Notes: generated by a model from the sequence alone, not told the origin. DNA of 64,000 nt from Caulobacter segnis ATCC 21756 (GCF_000092285.1 NC_014100.1:2542001-2606000), one strand, 5' to 3'; numbered from the stretch's first letter, positions 42,091 through 52,028 are shown. Program-made: numbers and translations.

Positions 42091-43308
42091 ATGAAGGATG
42101 GGAACGACCCGGCGCGCGCGCGTAACAATCTGGTCGCCGTCGCCATCTGTTGCCTTTTGGCGATCTTCGAAGGCTTCGACCTGCAGTCCGCCGGCGTCGC
42201 CGCGCCTCGACTGGCGCCCGATCTGGGCCTGGGCCCCGACGCCCTCGGATGGTTCTTCAGCGTCAGCACGTTCGGGCTGATGCTCGGCGCGGCCATCGGC
42301 GGGCGATTGTCAGACCAGCTTGGCCGCAAGACGACCCTGCTCTTTTCCGTCGCTGTGTTCGGCCTGCTGTCGATCGCGACCGGCCTCGCCACCGACCTCA
42401 ATGGACTGCTGTGGGCCCGTTTCCTGACCGGCGTCGGCCTGGGCGGCGCCCTGCCCAACCTGATCGCCATCGTGGCTGAAAGCGTCGAGCCCCGGCTCCG
42501 CGGCCGGGCCGTCGGCTTTCTCTACGCCGGCCTGCCCTGCGGCGGCGCGGTCGCCAGCCTGGTCAGCCTCGCCGGCGCGGATCCGTCCGACTGGCGCGTC
42601 ATCTTTTATGTCGGGGGCGCGGGCCCCTTGCTGGCCTTGGCGCTGGCCATCCCGCTGCTGCCGAACTCGCCCAGGGCCGCTCCCGTCGCCGCCTCCGACG
42701 AGAAATCCGGCTTCGTCGAAGCCGTCGTCGGCGGAGGTCGGGGCCTGACGACCATGCTGTTGTGGCTGGCCTTCTTCCTGGCCCTGCTGATCATGTACCT
42801 GCTGCTCAGCTGGCTGCCCTCGCTCCTGATCGGCCAGGGCCTGAGCCGGCCCGACGCCGGGCTGGTGCAAATGGCCTTCAATCTCGCCGGCGCCGTTGGA
42901 AGCGTGGTCACGGGATGGCTGATGGACCATCCCAAGGGGCGGCCCGTGACGATCCTGGCGGTCTTCGGCGCCTCCGCCGCCTCGTTGATCGCCGCCGCCA
43001 TGGCGCCCCCGTCGTTGGTGGTCTTCCTCTTCGTTGGGGCAGCGCTGGGGGCCACGATCTCGGGCGTGCAGTCCACGGTCTACGGCATGGCGCCCAGCTT
43101 CTACCCGGCCCGCCTGCGCGGCACCGGCGTGGGGGCGGCGGTGGTGATGGGCCGACTCGGTTCGGCGGCGGGTCCGCTGTTGGCCGCCTCCCTGATTGGA
43201 GCCGGTCGCGCCCCCAGCCAGGTGCTGCTGGCGCTGCTGCCCATCCTCGCCGCCGGCGGCGCGGTCTGCCTCTGGCTCAGCGCCCGATCGACCGCGACCG
43301 ACAACTAG
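42091..43308 (+). CDS. MFS transporter, aromatic acid:H+ symporter (AAHS) type
   Basis: 405 residues, 12 membrane segments. The first helix has LLAIFEGFDLQSAGVAAPRLA, matching the DGFD motif of the AAHS family (PcaK, BenK, VanK), with E in place of the usual D. The loop 2-3 motif is GGRLSDQLGRKTTLLFSV near 70, with GVGLGGALPNLIAIVAE near 113. AAHS carriers import 4-hydroxybenzoate, protocatechuate, vanillate or related acids. The neighbourhood supports an aromatic or aryl-alkanoic acid as substrate, but which one is not determinable. It is divergent from the MarR gene. Confidence 0.88.
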   Translation: MKDGNDPARARNNLVAVAICCLLAIFEGFDLQSAGVAAPRLAPDLGLGPDALGWFFSVSTFGLMLGAAIGGRLSDQLGRKTTLLFSVAVFGLLSIATGLATDLNGLLWARFLTGVGLGGALPNLIAIVAESVEPRLRGRAVGFLYAGLPCGGAVASLVSLAGADPSDWRVIFYVGGAGPLLALALAIPLLPNSPRAAPVAASDEKSGFVEAVVGGGRGLTTMLLWLAFFLALLIMYLLLSWLPSLLIGQGLSRPDAGLVQMAFNLAGAVGSVVTGWLMDHPKGRPVTILAVFGASAASLIAAAMAPPSLVVFLFVGAALGATISGVQSTVYGMAPSFYPARLRGTGVGAAVVMGRLGSAAGPLLAASLIGAGRAPSQVLLALLPILAAGGAVCLWLSARSTATDN

Positions 43309-43333
43309 ACTCTCGCCTTAGACGGCTTTTAAG

Positions 43334-43363
43334 ACGCGCTTCGGTCCAGCGACCGAGGCGCGT
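43334..43363. terminator. Hairpin after the AAHS transporter
   Basis: ACGCGC-T-TCGGT pairs with ACCGA-G-GCGCGT around a six-base loop, 12 pairs including one wobble. It lies 25 bases after the transporter stop. No T tract follows, so termination strength is uncertain. Confidence 0.5.
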
Positions 43364-43549
43364 TCGCGCGCGTCCATGGATAAGGCGCGGCCCTTTCGCA
43401 ACACATCGTTCTTCGAATGCGCGGGCCGTCCGAGACGCTGTTGCACATGGCATACAATCATGCTCTGAAATAGTTAGTACGCATAACAATCAGAACGGCT
43501 GGGGGCGCTCGCGCTCGATGGTCATCGACGTACTCAGGGAGGAAAAGAA

Positions 43550-45844
43550 ATGCCCAGGATTGGGAACGTCTCAGGCCGCCTGCGCGCCGGCGGCCTGCTG
43601 GTCTGCGCGGTCGCGGGGGTCCAGGCGACCGCGACGCCGGCCTTAGCTCAGGCCACAAGCACGGGCGATATGGCTCAGATCGAGGAAGTCGTCGTCACCG
43701 CTCGTCGGCGCGAAGAGCGCCTGCAGGACACGCCTGTCGCCGTCACGGCGCTGGGCGGCGAGGCCTTGCAGAGCCGCGGCGTCGAAAGCGTCGACCAGAT
43801 CGCCAAGTTCGCGCCCAGCATCCGCTTCGACGGGGCCGCGGCGCTCAGCGGCGGCAACTACAACGCCACGGTCTTCATCCGCGGCGTCGGCCAAAACGAC
43901 TTCGCCATCTTCAGCGACCCCGGCGTCGGCGTCTATGTCGACGGCGTCTACTACGCCCGCTCCATCGGCGGCACGCTGGACGCGTTCGATGTCAGCCGCA
44001 TCGAAGTGCTGCGCGGCCCTCAGGGTACGCTGTTCGGCAAGAACACCATCGGCGGCGCGGTGATCATCACCACCGACCAGCCGAAGGACGCGTTCGGCGG
44101 CAAGATCGAGGGCGTGATCGGCAGTCTCGACCGCCGCGACATCAAGGGCCATGTCGACATCCCCTTGAGCGACAAGGTCTCCGCCCGCCTCTCGGCCGCG
44201 CGCCTCACGCGCGACGGTTACGGCAAGCGCCTGCTGACCGGCGATGACCTGGGCGATCGCAACGCCACCGCGGCCAGGGCGCAACTGCGCTGGGAAGCCT
44301 CGGACGCGGTCACGGTCAACCTCTCGGCGGACTACACCCGCGCCCGCGAGCACTCCGCGCCGCAGAAACTTCTGGTGATCGGGTCCGTTCCGGGTTTCGT
44401 CGCCGGCCCGTTCATCGCCAACTTCAACACCTATGTCGCGCCGGGCCTGGGCATCACCGCGCCGAACGGCTCGAAGACGCTGAACACCTCGTTCCTGACC
44501 GACGATCCCTATACGACCTATGGCACGGGCCCAAACATCAACGACCTGGACCTGTGGGGAACCTCGGCCACGGTGGATTGGGATCTGGGCGCGGTTTCGT
44601 TCAAGAGCATCAGCGCGGTCCGGGGCCTGAAGGCGACATTCGCCCGCGACGGCGACAACACGCCCTTCACGTTCCGCGAGACCTTCAACCACGACGTTCA
44701 GGCGCAATACAGCCAGGAATTCCAGCTCAGCGGCGAGTCCTTCGACAACCGCCTGACCTGGGTGACCGGCGTCTACGCCTTCCGCGAGCGCGGCACCGAC
44801 TCCGGCTTCGCCAAGCTGGCGCTGGGCCTGGCGCCGGGCGCGTCGCCCCCGCCCTACAGCCCGTCGGCGGCCGTCTACACCAAGGTCACCAGCACGACCT
44901 ACGCCGCCTTCGCCCAGGGCAGCCTCACCCTGACCGATCGACTGAGCGCCACGCTCGGGGCGCGCTACAACCGCGATGAGAAGGACTACGTGCTCGACCA
45001 CCGCCGCATTCGCGACGGCGTCGTCATCGCGCTGCTGTCGCGCAGCGGCTCTTGGAACTCGTTCACGCCGAAGGTCGGGCTGGAGTTCAAGGCGACGCCC
45101 GACATCCTGCTCTACGGCTCGATCGGCAAGGGCTTCAAGAGCGGCGGCTTCAACGCCCGCCCGCTCAACGACGCCTCCGAGGTCACCGAGTATCAGCCTG
45201 AAACGCTGGTGACCTATGAGGCCGGCGCCAAGACCGCCTGGCTCGACCGCCGGCTGATCCTGAACGTCGCCGGCTATTTCAGCGACTACCAGGACATCCA
45301 GGTCACCGTGAACCAGACGCCGCGCAACTTCGTCGCCAACGCGGCGGCGGGCGAGGTCAAGGGCGTCGAGGTCGAGTTGCAGGCCAGGCCGACGACGAAC
45401 TGGAGCTTTAACTTCGGCGGCGGCTACATGGACGCCAAGTACACCGAGGTCGGCAATGGGCTTGCGGCCGGCCAGGTGCTGCCGATCACCCTGGCGACCC
45501 ACTTCGTCAAGGCGCCCAAGTGGACGCTGAACGGCGGCGTCGAGTACGGGCGGGACCTGCCGAACGGCGGACGGGTGACCGCGCGGGCCGACTGGACCCA
45601 CTACAGCACCGTCTACAACGACGTCGCCAACGACCCAGACCTGACCCAGCCCGCCTACGACCTGTTCGGCGCGCGCCTGGCCTACGCCTCCCCGGACCAG
45701 CTCTGGCAGGTGGCGCTGTTCGGCTCCAACCTGTCGGACGAGCGCTACAAGGTCTCCGGCAACGCCTCCAGCGGCTTTGGACTGAAGGAAGCCAGCTACG
45801 GCCGCCCACGCGAGTGGGGATTGAGCCTCAGCCGGAAATTCTAA
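43550..45844 (+). CDS. TonB-dependent receptor
   Basis: 764 residues. Signal peptide cut near PALA-QA (residue 34), TonB box region IEEVVVTARRREERLQDTPV near 45, plug with FIRGVGQNDFAIFSDPGVGV and VLRGPQGTLFGKNTIGGAV, and a barrel ending in an aromatic strand (REWGLSLSRKF). GGGAGG precedes the ATG. It is of the EEVVVTA/RRREE subgroup common in sphingomonads and Caulobacter and often linked to aromatic or terpenoid uptake. The 241 bases upstream hold the hairpin at 43334 and an AT-richer stretch with half-sites (GGCATACAA at 43449) but no full operator I trust. It converges on the thiolase gene. Confidence 0.92.
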   Translation: MPRIGNVSGRLRAGGLLVCAVAGVQATATPALAQATSTGDMAQIEEVVVTARRREERLQDTPVAVTALGGEALQSRGVESVDQIAKFAPSIRFDGAAALSGGNYNATVFIRGVGQNDFAIFSDPGVGVYVDGVYYARSIGGTLDAFDVSRIEVLRGPQGTLFGKNTIGGAVIITTDQPKDAFGGKIEGVIGSLDRRDIKGHVDIPLSDKVSARLSAARLTRDGYGKRLLTGDDLGDRNATAARAQLRWEASDAVTVNLSADYTRAREHSAPQKLLVIGSVPGFVAGPFIANFNTYVAPGLGITAPNGSKTLNTSFLTDDPYTTYGTGPNINDLDLWGTSATVDWDLGAVSFKSISAVRGLKATFARDGDNTPFTFRETFNHDVQAQYSQEFQLSGESFDNRLTWVTGVYAFRERGTDSGFAKLALGLAPGASPPPYSPSAAVYTKVTSTTYAAFAQGSLTLTDRLSATLGARYNRDEKDYVLDHRRIRDGVVIALLSRSGSWNSFTPKVGLEFKATPDILLYGSIGKGFKSGGFNARPLNDASEVTEYQPETLVTYEAGAKTAWLDRRLILNVAGYFSDYQDIQVTVNQTPRNFVANAAAGEVKGVEVELQARPTTNWSFNFGGGYMDAKYTEVGNGLAAGQVLPITLATHFVKAPKWTLNGGVEYGRDLPNGGRVTARADWTHYSTVYNDVANDPDLTQPAYDLFGARLAYASPDQLWQVALFGSNLSDERYKVSGNASSGFGLKEASYGRPREWGLSLSRKF

Positions 45845-45856
45845 CCTCGCCTCTGC

Positions 45857-45893
45857 GGCCTTGCCTGGCGCGAACCTCGCGCCAGGCAAGGCC
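45857..45893. terminator. Strong bidirectional hairpin between receptor and thiolase genes
   Basis: A 16-pair perfect stem (GGCCTTGCCTGGCGCG with its complement) around AACCT. It sits between convergent stops at 45844 and 45932, so it likely ends transcription from both sides despite lacking a long T run. Confidence 0.7.
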
Positions 45894-45931
45894 AAAGGCC
45901 TGTCAGCCTCGACGCCCTAAGGCCTCTGGCC

Positions 45932-47104
45932 TCAAAGCACTTCGAACAGGCCCGCGGCCCCCATGCCGCCGCCGACGCACATCGTCACCACGACGTATTT
46001 CACGCCGCGTCGCTTCCCCTCGATCAAGGCGTGTCCCACCATGCGCGCGCCCGACATGCCGTAGGGGTGACCCATGGCGATCGCGCCGCCGTTGACGTTC
46101 AGAAGCTCGTCCGGAATGCTGAGCGCGTCGCGGCAGTAGAGCACCTGACAGGCGAAGGCCTCGTTGAGCTCCCAGAGACCGATGTCGTCCATCGACAGAT
46201 CGAACCGCTTCAACAGCTTGGGAATCGCGAAGACGGGACCGATCCCCATCTCGTCCGGCTTCGTCCCGGCCACGGCCATGCCGACATAGCGACCCAGCGG
46301 CGCCAGGCCGCGCTTCTCGGCGAGGCTGGCTTCCATCACCACGCAGGCCGATGCGCCGTCCGACAGCTGGCTGGCGTTGCCCGCCGTGACCACTCCGCCG
46401 GGTCGCACGGCCTTCAGGGCCGAGAGACCCTCGAAGGTGGTGTCCGGCCGCACGCCTTCGTCGCGATCCAGGACCACCTCCCGGGCGCCGACCTCGCCGG
46501 TCGCCTTATCGGTGACCTTCATGGTCGCGGTGATCGGAACCAGTTCGGCGTCGAAGCGGCCTGCGGTCTGCGCCGCGGCCGCGCGGAACTGCGAGGAGAG
46601 GCCGTAAAGGTCGCAAGCCTCCCGCGTCACGCCATAGCGGGCGGCGACCGTTTCGGCGGTGTCCAGCATCGGCATGTAGGCGTCCGGATGCATCGCCACG
46701 AGGCCGGGATCCTGATCGACACGCATCTCTGGGGTCTGAACCAGGGAGATCGACTCCACCCCGCCCGCGACGATGACGTCCATGCGGTCGACGATGATCT
46801 GCTTGGCGGCCGTGGCGATGGTCATCAGGCCCGAAGAGCACTGACGATCCAGCGTCATGCCCGGAACCTCGACCGGAAGGCCGGCGCGCAGGGCCGCCAT
46901 CCGGCCGATCGACGCTTGCGCGCCCTGCGGCAGGGAGCAGCCCAGGATGCAGTCCTCGACCTCGTCCGGCGCCGCTTCGGCGCGCGAAACGGCGTGGCGC
47001 AGGGCGTGGGCGGCCAGAACGGTCGGCAGGGTGTCATTGAACGCGCCGCGATAGGCGCGCCCGATCGGCGTACGCGCCGTGGAGACGATGACAGCGCTAC
47101 GCAT
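45932..47104 (-). CDS. Thiolase (acetyl-CoA acyltransferase)
   Basis: 390 residues with the full thiolase catalytic set: C89 in LDRQCSSGL, the histidine in [14 protein letters not shown] near 345 and the second cysteine in TMCVGGGMG near 378. Length and motifs are those of degradative thiolases that cleave 3-ketoacyl-CoA. It begins directly after the SDR stop (no gap), so the pair probably perform consecutive steps: oxidation of a 3-hydroxyacyl-CoA and its thiolysis. It is not part of the pca operon but could in principle replace a broken PcaF. Confidence 0.92.
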   Translation of the reverse strand: MRSAVIVSTARTPIGRAYRGAFNDTLPTVLAAHALRHAVSRAEAAPDEVEDCILGCSLPQGAQASIGRMAALRAGLPVEVPGMTLDRQCSSGLMTIATAAKQIIVDRMDVIVAGGVESISLVQTPEMRVDQDPGLVAMHPDAYMPMLDTAETVAARYGVTREACDLYGLSSQFRAAAAQTAGRFDAELVPITATMKVTDKATGEVGAREVVLDRDEGVRPDTTFEGLSALKAVRPGGVVTAGNASQLSDGASACVVMEASLAEKRGLAPLGRYVGMAVAGTKPDEMGIGPVFAIPKLLKRFDLSMDDIGLWELNEAFACQVLYCRDALSIPDELLNVNGGAIAMGHPYGMSGARMVGHALIEGKRRGVKYVVVTMCVGGGMGAAGLFEVL

Positions 47105-47998
47105 TTACGCACGCTCCGCGGCGACGCCGGCCATCAAGCCAGCGCTGGCCGTCTCGCGCTCGGCCTGGGTGAAGCCGTAGGCGGGGACGATCTCGTCGGT
47201 CCGATCGGTGACGGCGCCCCAATGGCGGATCAGTTGCTCGCCGGCGTCGGCGACAGCGCCGATGCAGCGGCCTTCCGTCAGGGTGATGTTGGCGGTGGCG
47301 AAGTGACCGGCGCCGGCGCAAAGGATCGCGCGCGTCGGAGCGTCGTCGCTGACCAAGGCCAGCAGGCCGGGGCTCACGAGGCCCGGATCGAGCAGCCGCA
47401 AACTCTCCTCGGACAGCACGCCCTCGGTCATTCCGGTCGCCGCCGTCGGCGCCAGGCAGTTGACCCGGACCCCGTACTTCTCGCCCTCGATCGCCAGGGT
47501 CTGCATCAGGCCGACCAGCGCCATCTTCGCCGCGCCGTAGTTGGCCTGGCCGAAGTTGCCGTAGAGCCCGGAGGACGAGGTCGTCATCACGATGCGGCCA
47601 TAGCCCTGCTCGCGCATCAGGCCCCAGACCGCCTTGGCGCAGACCGCCGCGCCCATCAGGTGGACCTCGACCACGAGCCGGAAGTCGTCGAGGCTCATCT
47701 TGGCGAACGTCTTGTCGCGAAGAATGCCGGCGTTGCTGATCAGGATGTCGACCCGGCCCCAGCGGGCGACGACCTGCTCGACCATGGCCGTAACCGCCGT
47801 CTCATCGGTGACCGAGGCCGCCACGCCGATCGCCGCGCCGCCGCGCGCCGCGATCTCGGCGGCGACGCGATCGGCGGCCTCCTGCGTCAGGTCATTGACG
47901 ACCACCTTGGCGCCCTGACTGGCCAAGTAAAGCGCGTGCGCGCGTCCAAGACCGCCGCCCGCCCCGGTGACGATCGCGACCCGTCCATCCAACAACAT
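47105..47998 (-). CDS. Short-chain dehydrogenase, multifunctional beta-oxidation type
   Basis: 297 residues. Classic SDR fold: cofactor motif VTGAGGGLGRAHAL near 10, LISNAGILRD near 88, active-site S and YxxxK in SSSGLYGNFGQANYGAAKMAL near 145-165. The extra RDKTFAKMSLDDF block and C-terminal extension resemble the (3R)-hydroxyacyl-CoA dehydrogenase part of peroxisomal multifunctional enzyme 2. It would oxidise a 3-hydroxyacyl-CoA with NAD+. I chose ATG 47998 (preceded by AAAGGGG) over the frame start at 48037. A TTCAC-N10-GTGAA operator lies 43 bases upstream. Confidence 0.9.
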   Translation of the reverse strand: MLLDGRVAIVTGAGGGLGRAHALYLASQGAKVVVNDLTQEAADRVAAEIAARGGAAIGVAASVTDETAVTAMVEQVVARWGRVDILISNAGILRDKTFAKMSLDDFRLVVEVHLMGAAVCAKAVWGLMREQGYGRIVMTTSSSGLYGNFGQANYGAAKMALVGLMQTLAIEGEKYGVRVNCLAPTAATGMTEGVLSEESLRLLDPGLVSPGLLALVSDDAPTRAILCAGAGHFATANITLTEGRCIGAVADAGEQLIRHWGAVTDRTDEIVPAYGFTQAERETASAGLMAGVAAERA

Positions 47999-48040
47999 CG
48001 ATAATCCCCTTTCGTTCGCGAACCTGGGCTCGCACATTGG

Positions 48041-48060
48041 TTCACTAACATTCTAGTGAA
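48041..48060. promoter_or_regulatory. TetR-type operator upstream of SDR-thiolase
   Basis: TTCACTAACATTCTAGTGAA: perfect seven-base arms TTCACTA-N6-TAGTGAA, equivalently TTCAC-N10-GTGAA. The same outer motif and spacing occur at 54387-54406. It lies between the TetR gene at 48099 and the SDR start. The TetR product is the likely binder. Confidence 0.65.
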
Positions 48061-48098
48061 TATCTTTGACAAGGCTACGCCCTGGCTGGAGCTGGCTT

Positions 48099-48788
48099 CT
48101 AGGTCGCCTGCTCCTTGCGCGCGCACACAGACAGGAAGCCGGCGGCCATGAAGCTGGCCATCCGATCCTTCACGGCGCCGAAGTCGTCCGACCGGCACAC
48201 GCCGCCCGACAGCTTGTCGATCCGTCCCGTCCTCGCCAGGGTCAGCATCAGCGCCCCGGTGACGAAGTGGTAGCCCCAGAAGATGTCGGCCTCGGCGCAA
48301 CCCGGCAGGGCCCGCTTCAGAAGATCGATCAGCCGCAGTACGACGGGATCGAAATGCTCGTCCATCAGGGCGGCGCCCCACTCGGGGGTGTTGGCCACCT
48401 GGGCGCCGAGAGCGGCGTAGTTCTTCCACCCCTCCCCGCCCTCGATGTAGAGGTCGAGGTCCGTATCGAGAAAGGCCCGCAAGGCCCCCTCCACGGTCGG
48501 CCTGCCCTGACATTCGGTGTCGTACGCCTCCAGCACCCGCATGCGCCGTTGGCTGGTGACCACCGCGCGCCGAGCGAAGACCGCGTCGAACAGGGCCTTC
48601 TTGTCCTCGAAATAGTAGTTCAGCAGCGTGTGATGCGCCCCAACGCGCTGCGCGACATCCTTCAGCGTGACGCCATGGAGCCCATGCTTGGAGAACAGCT
48701 CCTCCGCCGCGTCGAGGATCTGCTCCATCTTCTCGGCGCGCTGTTCGGCCTTGGTGACGCGACGGCGGGGGGCGGCAGGTTCGGACAC
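48099..48788 (-). CDS. TetR-family transcriptional regulator
   Basis: 229 residues. N-terminal helix-turn-helix: ILDAAEELFSKHGLHGVTLKDVAQRVGAHHTLLNYYFEDK near 24-63. The C-terminal ligand domain shares long stretches (GALRAFLDTDLDLYIEGGE, LMDEHFDPVVLRL, FWGYHFVTGALM) with the TetR product at 55802, so the two are clear paralogues. It lies between the ligase gene upstream and the SDR operon downstream on the same strand, and probably represses the latter through the repeat at 48041. The ligand could be an acyl-CoA or the free substrate; it is not determinable. Confidence 0.9.
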   Translation of the reverse strand: MSEPAAPRRRVTKAEQRAEKMEQILDAAEELFSKHGLHGVTLKDVAQRVGAHHTLLNYYFEDKKALFDAVFARRAVVTSQRRMRVLEAYDTECQGRPTVEGALRAFLDTDLDLYIEGGEGWKNYAALGAQVANTPEWGAALMDEHFDPVVLRLIDLLKRALPGCAEADIFWGYHFVTGALMLTLARTGRIDKLSGGVCRSDDFGAVKDRMASFMAAGFLSVCARKEQAT

Positions 48789-48819
48789 TGGACCTTCCTT
48801 GGATATCGGACGGCGCGCC

Positions 48820-50376
48820 TCAGCCCGCGCCGTATTCCGACCGCAGCCGAATCTTGTCGATCTTCCCGGTCGGAGCGAGAGGCATGCGCGGCAGGCGATA
48901 GACGGCGTCGGGGATCCACCAGCTGGCCACGCGGCCGCGCAGCGAAGCCAACAAGACCTCGTCGCTGACCTCCTCTATCGTCTCCACCAGCAGGATGGGC
49001 CGCTCGCCCCACTTGGGGTCGGACCGTCCGATCACGGCGGCCATCGACACCTGCGGGAGCGCGCCGACCACCGCCTCGATCTCGGCCGGATTGATCCACT
49101 CGCCGCCGGACTTGATCAGGTCCTTGGCGCGTCCCGTGATCAGGAGATTGCCCGCCTCGTCGATGCGCGCCAGATCGCCGGTGGCGAACCACCCGTCGGC
49201 GTCGGTGGCCGGCTCGTCCTGGCCAAAGTAGCGGGCGATGACCGACGCGCCGCGCACGCGCAGATGGCCTTCGACCTCCCTCTGGCGCGGGAGGGCCACG
49301 CCGTCGGCGTCCGTCAGCAGCAGGTCGACGCCGACCGCAGGGCGGCCCGAAACCGCCGCCTCACCGGGGGCCGACAAGGGCGCCAGCACGCCGCAAGGCG
49401 ACAGCTCGGTCATGCCCCAGCTGGTCTGGACGCGCGCGCCCAGGCGTTCCTCGATGCGCGCCATCAAGCCGGGCGGCATCGGGGCGCCGCCGACGATGAT
49501 CCGCTTCAGCGACGGCAGGGCCTGGCCGGTGGCTTCGACATGCTCGATCAGGCCAGCCCAGACCGTGGGCACGCCGACGCCGATCGTGACGCCCTCGGCC
49601 GCGATCAGGCGGGCCAAGCTGACGCCGTCGGTGTTTCGCCCCGGCAGGACCAGCTTGGCGCCGACCGCCGGGGCCGCAAACGGCAGCCCCCAGGCGTTGG
49701 CGTGGAACATCGGCACGACCGCCAAGACGGCGTCGGCGCCCGAGATCGCCATGCCGTCGGCCTGCAGGATCCTCAAGGTGTGCAGATAGCTGGAGCGATG
49801 CGTGTAGGTGACTCCCTTTGGCGCGCCGGTCGTGCCCGAGGTGAAGCAGAGCCCGCACGGCGCGTTTTCGTCGAACCGTCCCCAGGTCCCGCGACGCGTT
49901 TCGGCCTCCACCATGGCCGCCAGCGTCTCGCCCTCGCCGGTGTAGCCGTCGATGATCAGCAGCCGCGCCAGAGCTGGCGCTCGGTCCATGATTTGCCGCG
50001 CCAGGGAAGCCAGGTCGGCCGAAGCGATCAGGACACGAGCCTCGGATTGGGCCACCATCGCCGCCAATTGCTCGGCGGTCAGGCGCGGATTCAGGGTATG
50101 GCAAACCGCTCCCATGCCCATCACCGCGAACCACGCCTCGACATGGTCCTGGGTGTTCCAGGCCAGGGTCGCGACGCGGTCGCCGGCTTGGACGCCGAGC
50201 CCGTCGAGCACGGCTGAGACCCGCAACGCCCGGTCGCGCAAAGCGCCGTATCCGATGCGATCGATCCGCCCCTCCTCGCGCGCGGTCACGACCTCCGCTC
50301 CGGGCGTCCACTTGGCGGCGTGGTCCAGGAACTTGTCGAGCGTCAGGGAGAACGCCTGCATCTCGCCGTCAATCAT
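48820..50376 (-). CDS. AMP-dependent acyl-CoA synthetase
   Basis: 518 residues. Motifs: LCFTSGTTGAPKGVTYTHRS near 155, TSWGMTELSPCG near 298, GWFATGDLARID near 385, GRAKDLIKSGGEWINPAEIE near 400 and LAPTGKIDK near 500. The subgroup is that of medium/long-chain fatty acyl-CoA ligases. The start at 50376 is fixed by a four-base overlap (ATGA) with the carboxylesterase stop and by AQ-type N-terminal residues of the family. The coupling suggests that the esterase releases an acid which this enzyme activates for oxidation by the SDR and thiolase encoded next door. Confidence 0.9.
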   Translation of the reverse strand: MIDGEMQAFSLTLDKFLDHAAKWTPGAEVVTAREEGRIDRIGYGALRDRALRVSAVLDGLGVQAGDRVATLAWNTQDHVEAWFAVMGMGAVCHTLNPRLTAEQLAAMVAQSEARVLIASADLASLARQIMDRAPALARLLIIDGYTGEGETLAAMVEAETRRGTWGRFDENAPCGLCFTSGTTGAPKGVTYTHRSSYLHTLRILQADGMAISGADAVLAVVPMFHANAWGLPFAAPAVGAKLVLPGRNTDGVSLARLIAAEGVTIGVGVPTVWAGLIEHVEATGQALPSLKRIIVGGAPMPPGLMARIEERLGARVQTSWGMTELSPCGVLAPLSAPGEAAVSGRPAVGVDLLLTDADGVALPRQREVEGHLRVRGASVIARYFGQDEPATDADGWFATGDLARIDEAGNLLITGRAKDLIKSGGEWINPAEIEAVVGALPQVSMAAVIGRSDPKWGERPILLVETIEEVSDEVLLASLRGRVASWWIPDAVYRLPRMPLAPTGKIDKIRLRSEYGAG

Positions 50377-52019
50377 CGGCACTTGGGAACTCCAGGGGGT
50401 AGCGGGGGCGAGACGACGCCGACATTCCAGTTCCAGGACGTGTCGCCCTGGGCGCGGCGGCGGCACACCACCGCCTCATTCAGTTCGTACATGCCGGGTC
50501 GCAGATGAGTTCCGGGCCGCGCGTCCTCCGCGAACGCCAGATAGCCGCGGTCGGTCCCGTAGGGCGTCCACGCCGGCGCGTCGGCCGCGGTCGGGACGCC
50601 GTCGCGGGCGAAGCCTGTCCAGTAGCCGATCATCGCCGCCGACAGTTTCGCCTCGACCGGCGTGTCGGGGACCTTGGGCCAGGCCGGCGGCGTGGTCTTC
50701 GCCGTGCCGAACACATACGGCAGCTCGGAAGCATGGAAGCCGTGCAGACCCGCGGCGTCGGCGGCGGGATAGCTGTGGTCGAAATAGTAGAGATAGCCGG
50801 GCGCGCCGAGCTTGGTCTGCTTGGCGACGAGCCGTTCGGCGGTCCAGCCATAGAGCGCGTCGCGCGGCGCCAGCAGCACGCTCTCGGCGAGGTCGTCGGA
50901 CGGATAGAGCTTGAGGAAATCGTCGGCGAGATCGCCGTAGCGAGTGCGGATCTCTTTCTCGTAGGTCGCGGCGTCGGCTGGCGGCGGCGGCGCGAGGATC
51001 CGCAGCGAGCGGATTTCGCCGCTGTTGAACCCCGCCAGGATCGGGACCCGCGCCTGCTCTCCCGCGTCGAAGGTGTCGACCAGCTGCTTGAGCAGAACCT
51101 TGCCGTCGACCGCCGCGAAGGTTTGAAAGCCCGCCATCAGAGCCGATGTCGTGATCGTCTCGGCGTCCATGGCGCGCAGATCGGCCAAGGTCTTGGCGCC
51201 CAGCTTGGCGGCCGTCGCCGAGCCGATCGCCTCGGCCGAGGGGTGGCCATGCCTGGGCTCGCTCAGGTGCGGCGTGGAGATCATGTAGGCGCTCTGGGCG
51301 ATCGCCTTGCTGAACAGCCCCCGGCCCCTGGGCGAGGCCATCAGGTACATCACGCTGAGCGCGCCGGCGGATTCACCGGCGATGGTGACGTTGGCCGGAT
51401 CCCCGCCGAACGCCGTGATATTGTCCCTCATCCATTCGAGGGCCGCGACCTGGTCCAGCAGACCGTAGTTGCCGGAGACGTGGTCGGGAGACTCGGCGCT
51501 GAGCTTCGGATGGGCCAGATAGCCCAGCACGCCTAGACGATAGTTGATCGAGACAACCACGATCCCTTGCCGAGCCAGGGCCGCGCCGTCGTACAGGCCT
51601 TCGCTGCTGGAGCCGCCGATCAGCGAGCCGCCATGGATCCAGACCAGCACCGGAGCCTTGCTGGCCGTGGCCGGCGTCCAGATGTTCAACGACAGGCAAT
51701 CCTCGCTGAACGCCTTCAGCGGCGAGGCGTAGATGCTGCCCGTCCGGGGCTTAGGCTGCCAGCATGCCGGGCCGAAGTCCTGGGCGTCGCGCACGCCGCT
51801 CCAGCCGGGCGCCCGCGCCGGCGGTTTCCAGCGCAGCGCGCCCATGGGCGCGGCCGCGTAGGGGATGCCCTTGAACACCCGCAGCCCCTCCGCCTCGACG
51901 CCGCGCACAGCGCCGACCGGCGCGTGGACGACGGGCTGGTCGGCCAGCGCGACGGCCGGCGCCCCCGCCAGGGCCGCGAGCGCCAAGGCGAAGACCGATG
52001 GAAGGACGCGTCTGCGCAT
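50373..52019 (-). CDS. Type B carboxylesterase, exported
   Basis: 548 residues. Signal peptide (cut near ALA-DQ, residue 27). Family motifs: FKGIPYAAAP near 49, EDCLSLNIW (second type B signature) near 106, oxyanion VWIHGGSLIGG near 126, nucleophile elbow AGESAGALSV (S217), and a late histidine in LHGFHASELPYVFG near 416. It hydrolyses esters in the periplasm. Coupled to the acyl-CoA ligase and next to a TonB receptor (gap 9 bases), it fits an import, hydrolyse and activate pathway. The substrate is unknown. Confidence 0.93.
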   Translation of the reverse strand: MRRRVLPSVFALALAALAGAPAVALADQPVVHAPVGAVRGVEAEGLRVFKGIPYAAAPMGALRWKPPARAPGWSGVRDAQDFGPACWQPKPRTGSIYASPLKAFSEDCLSLNIWTPATASKAPVLVWIHGGSLIGGSSSEGLYDGAALARQGIVVVSINYRLGVLGYLAHPKLSAESPDHVSGNYGLLDQVAALEWMRDNITAFGGDPANVTIAGESAGALSVMYLMASPRGRGLFSKAIAQSAYMISTPHLSEPRHGHPSAEAIGSATAAKLGAKTLADLRAMDAETITTSALMAGFQTFAAVDGKVLLKQLVDTFDAGEQARVPILAGFNSGEIRSLRILAPPPPADAATYEKEIRTRYGDLADDFLKLYPSDDLAESVLLAPRDALYGWTAERLVAKQTKLGAPGYLYYFDHSYPAADAAGLHGFHASELPYVFGTAKTTPPAWPKVPDTPVEAKLSAAMIGYWTGFARDGVPTAADAPAWTPYGTDRGYLAFAEDARPGTHLRPGMYELNEAVVCRRRAQGDTSWNWNVGVVSPPLPPGVPKCR

Positions 52020-52028
52020 CGCCCCCTC

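Noticed and set aside
43439..43457. Possible GTTTG-N5-CATAC operator before the receptor at 43550
   Set aside because: Only the right half (GGCATACAA) matches; the left arm TTGCA does not fit, so I keep it as a half-site at most.
43643..45895. 750-codon open frame antisense to the TonB receptor
   Set aside because: It is a shadow of the receptor gene: composition is Gly/Arg/Val-rich, no domain is recognisable and there is no ribosome-binding site.
46031..48004. 657-codon open frame antisense to thiolase and SDR
   Set aside because: Two well-supported enzymes occupy the opposite strand; the frame is open only because of GC codon bias.
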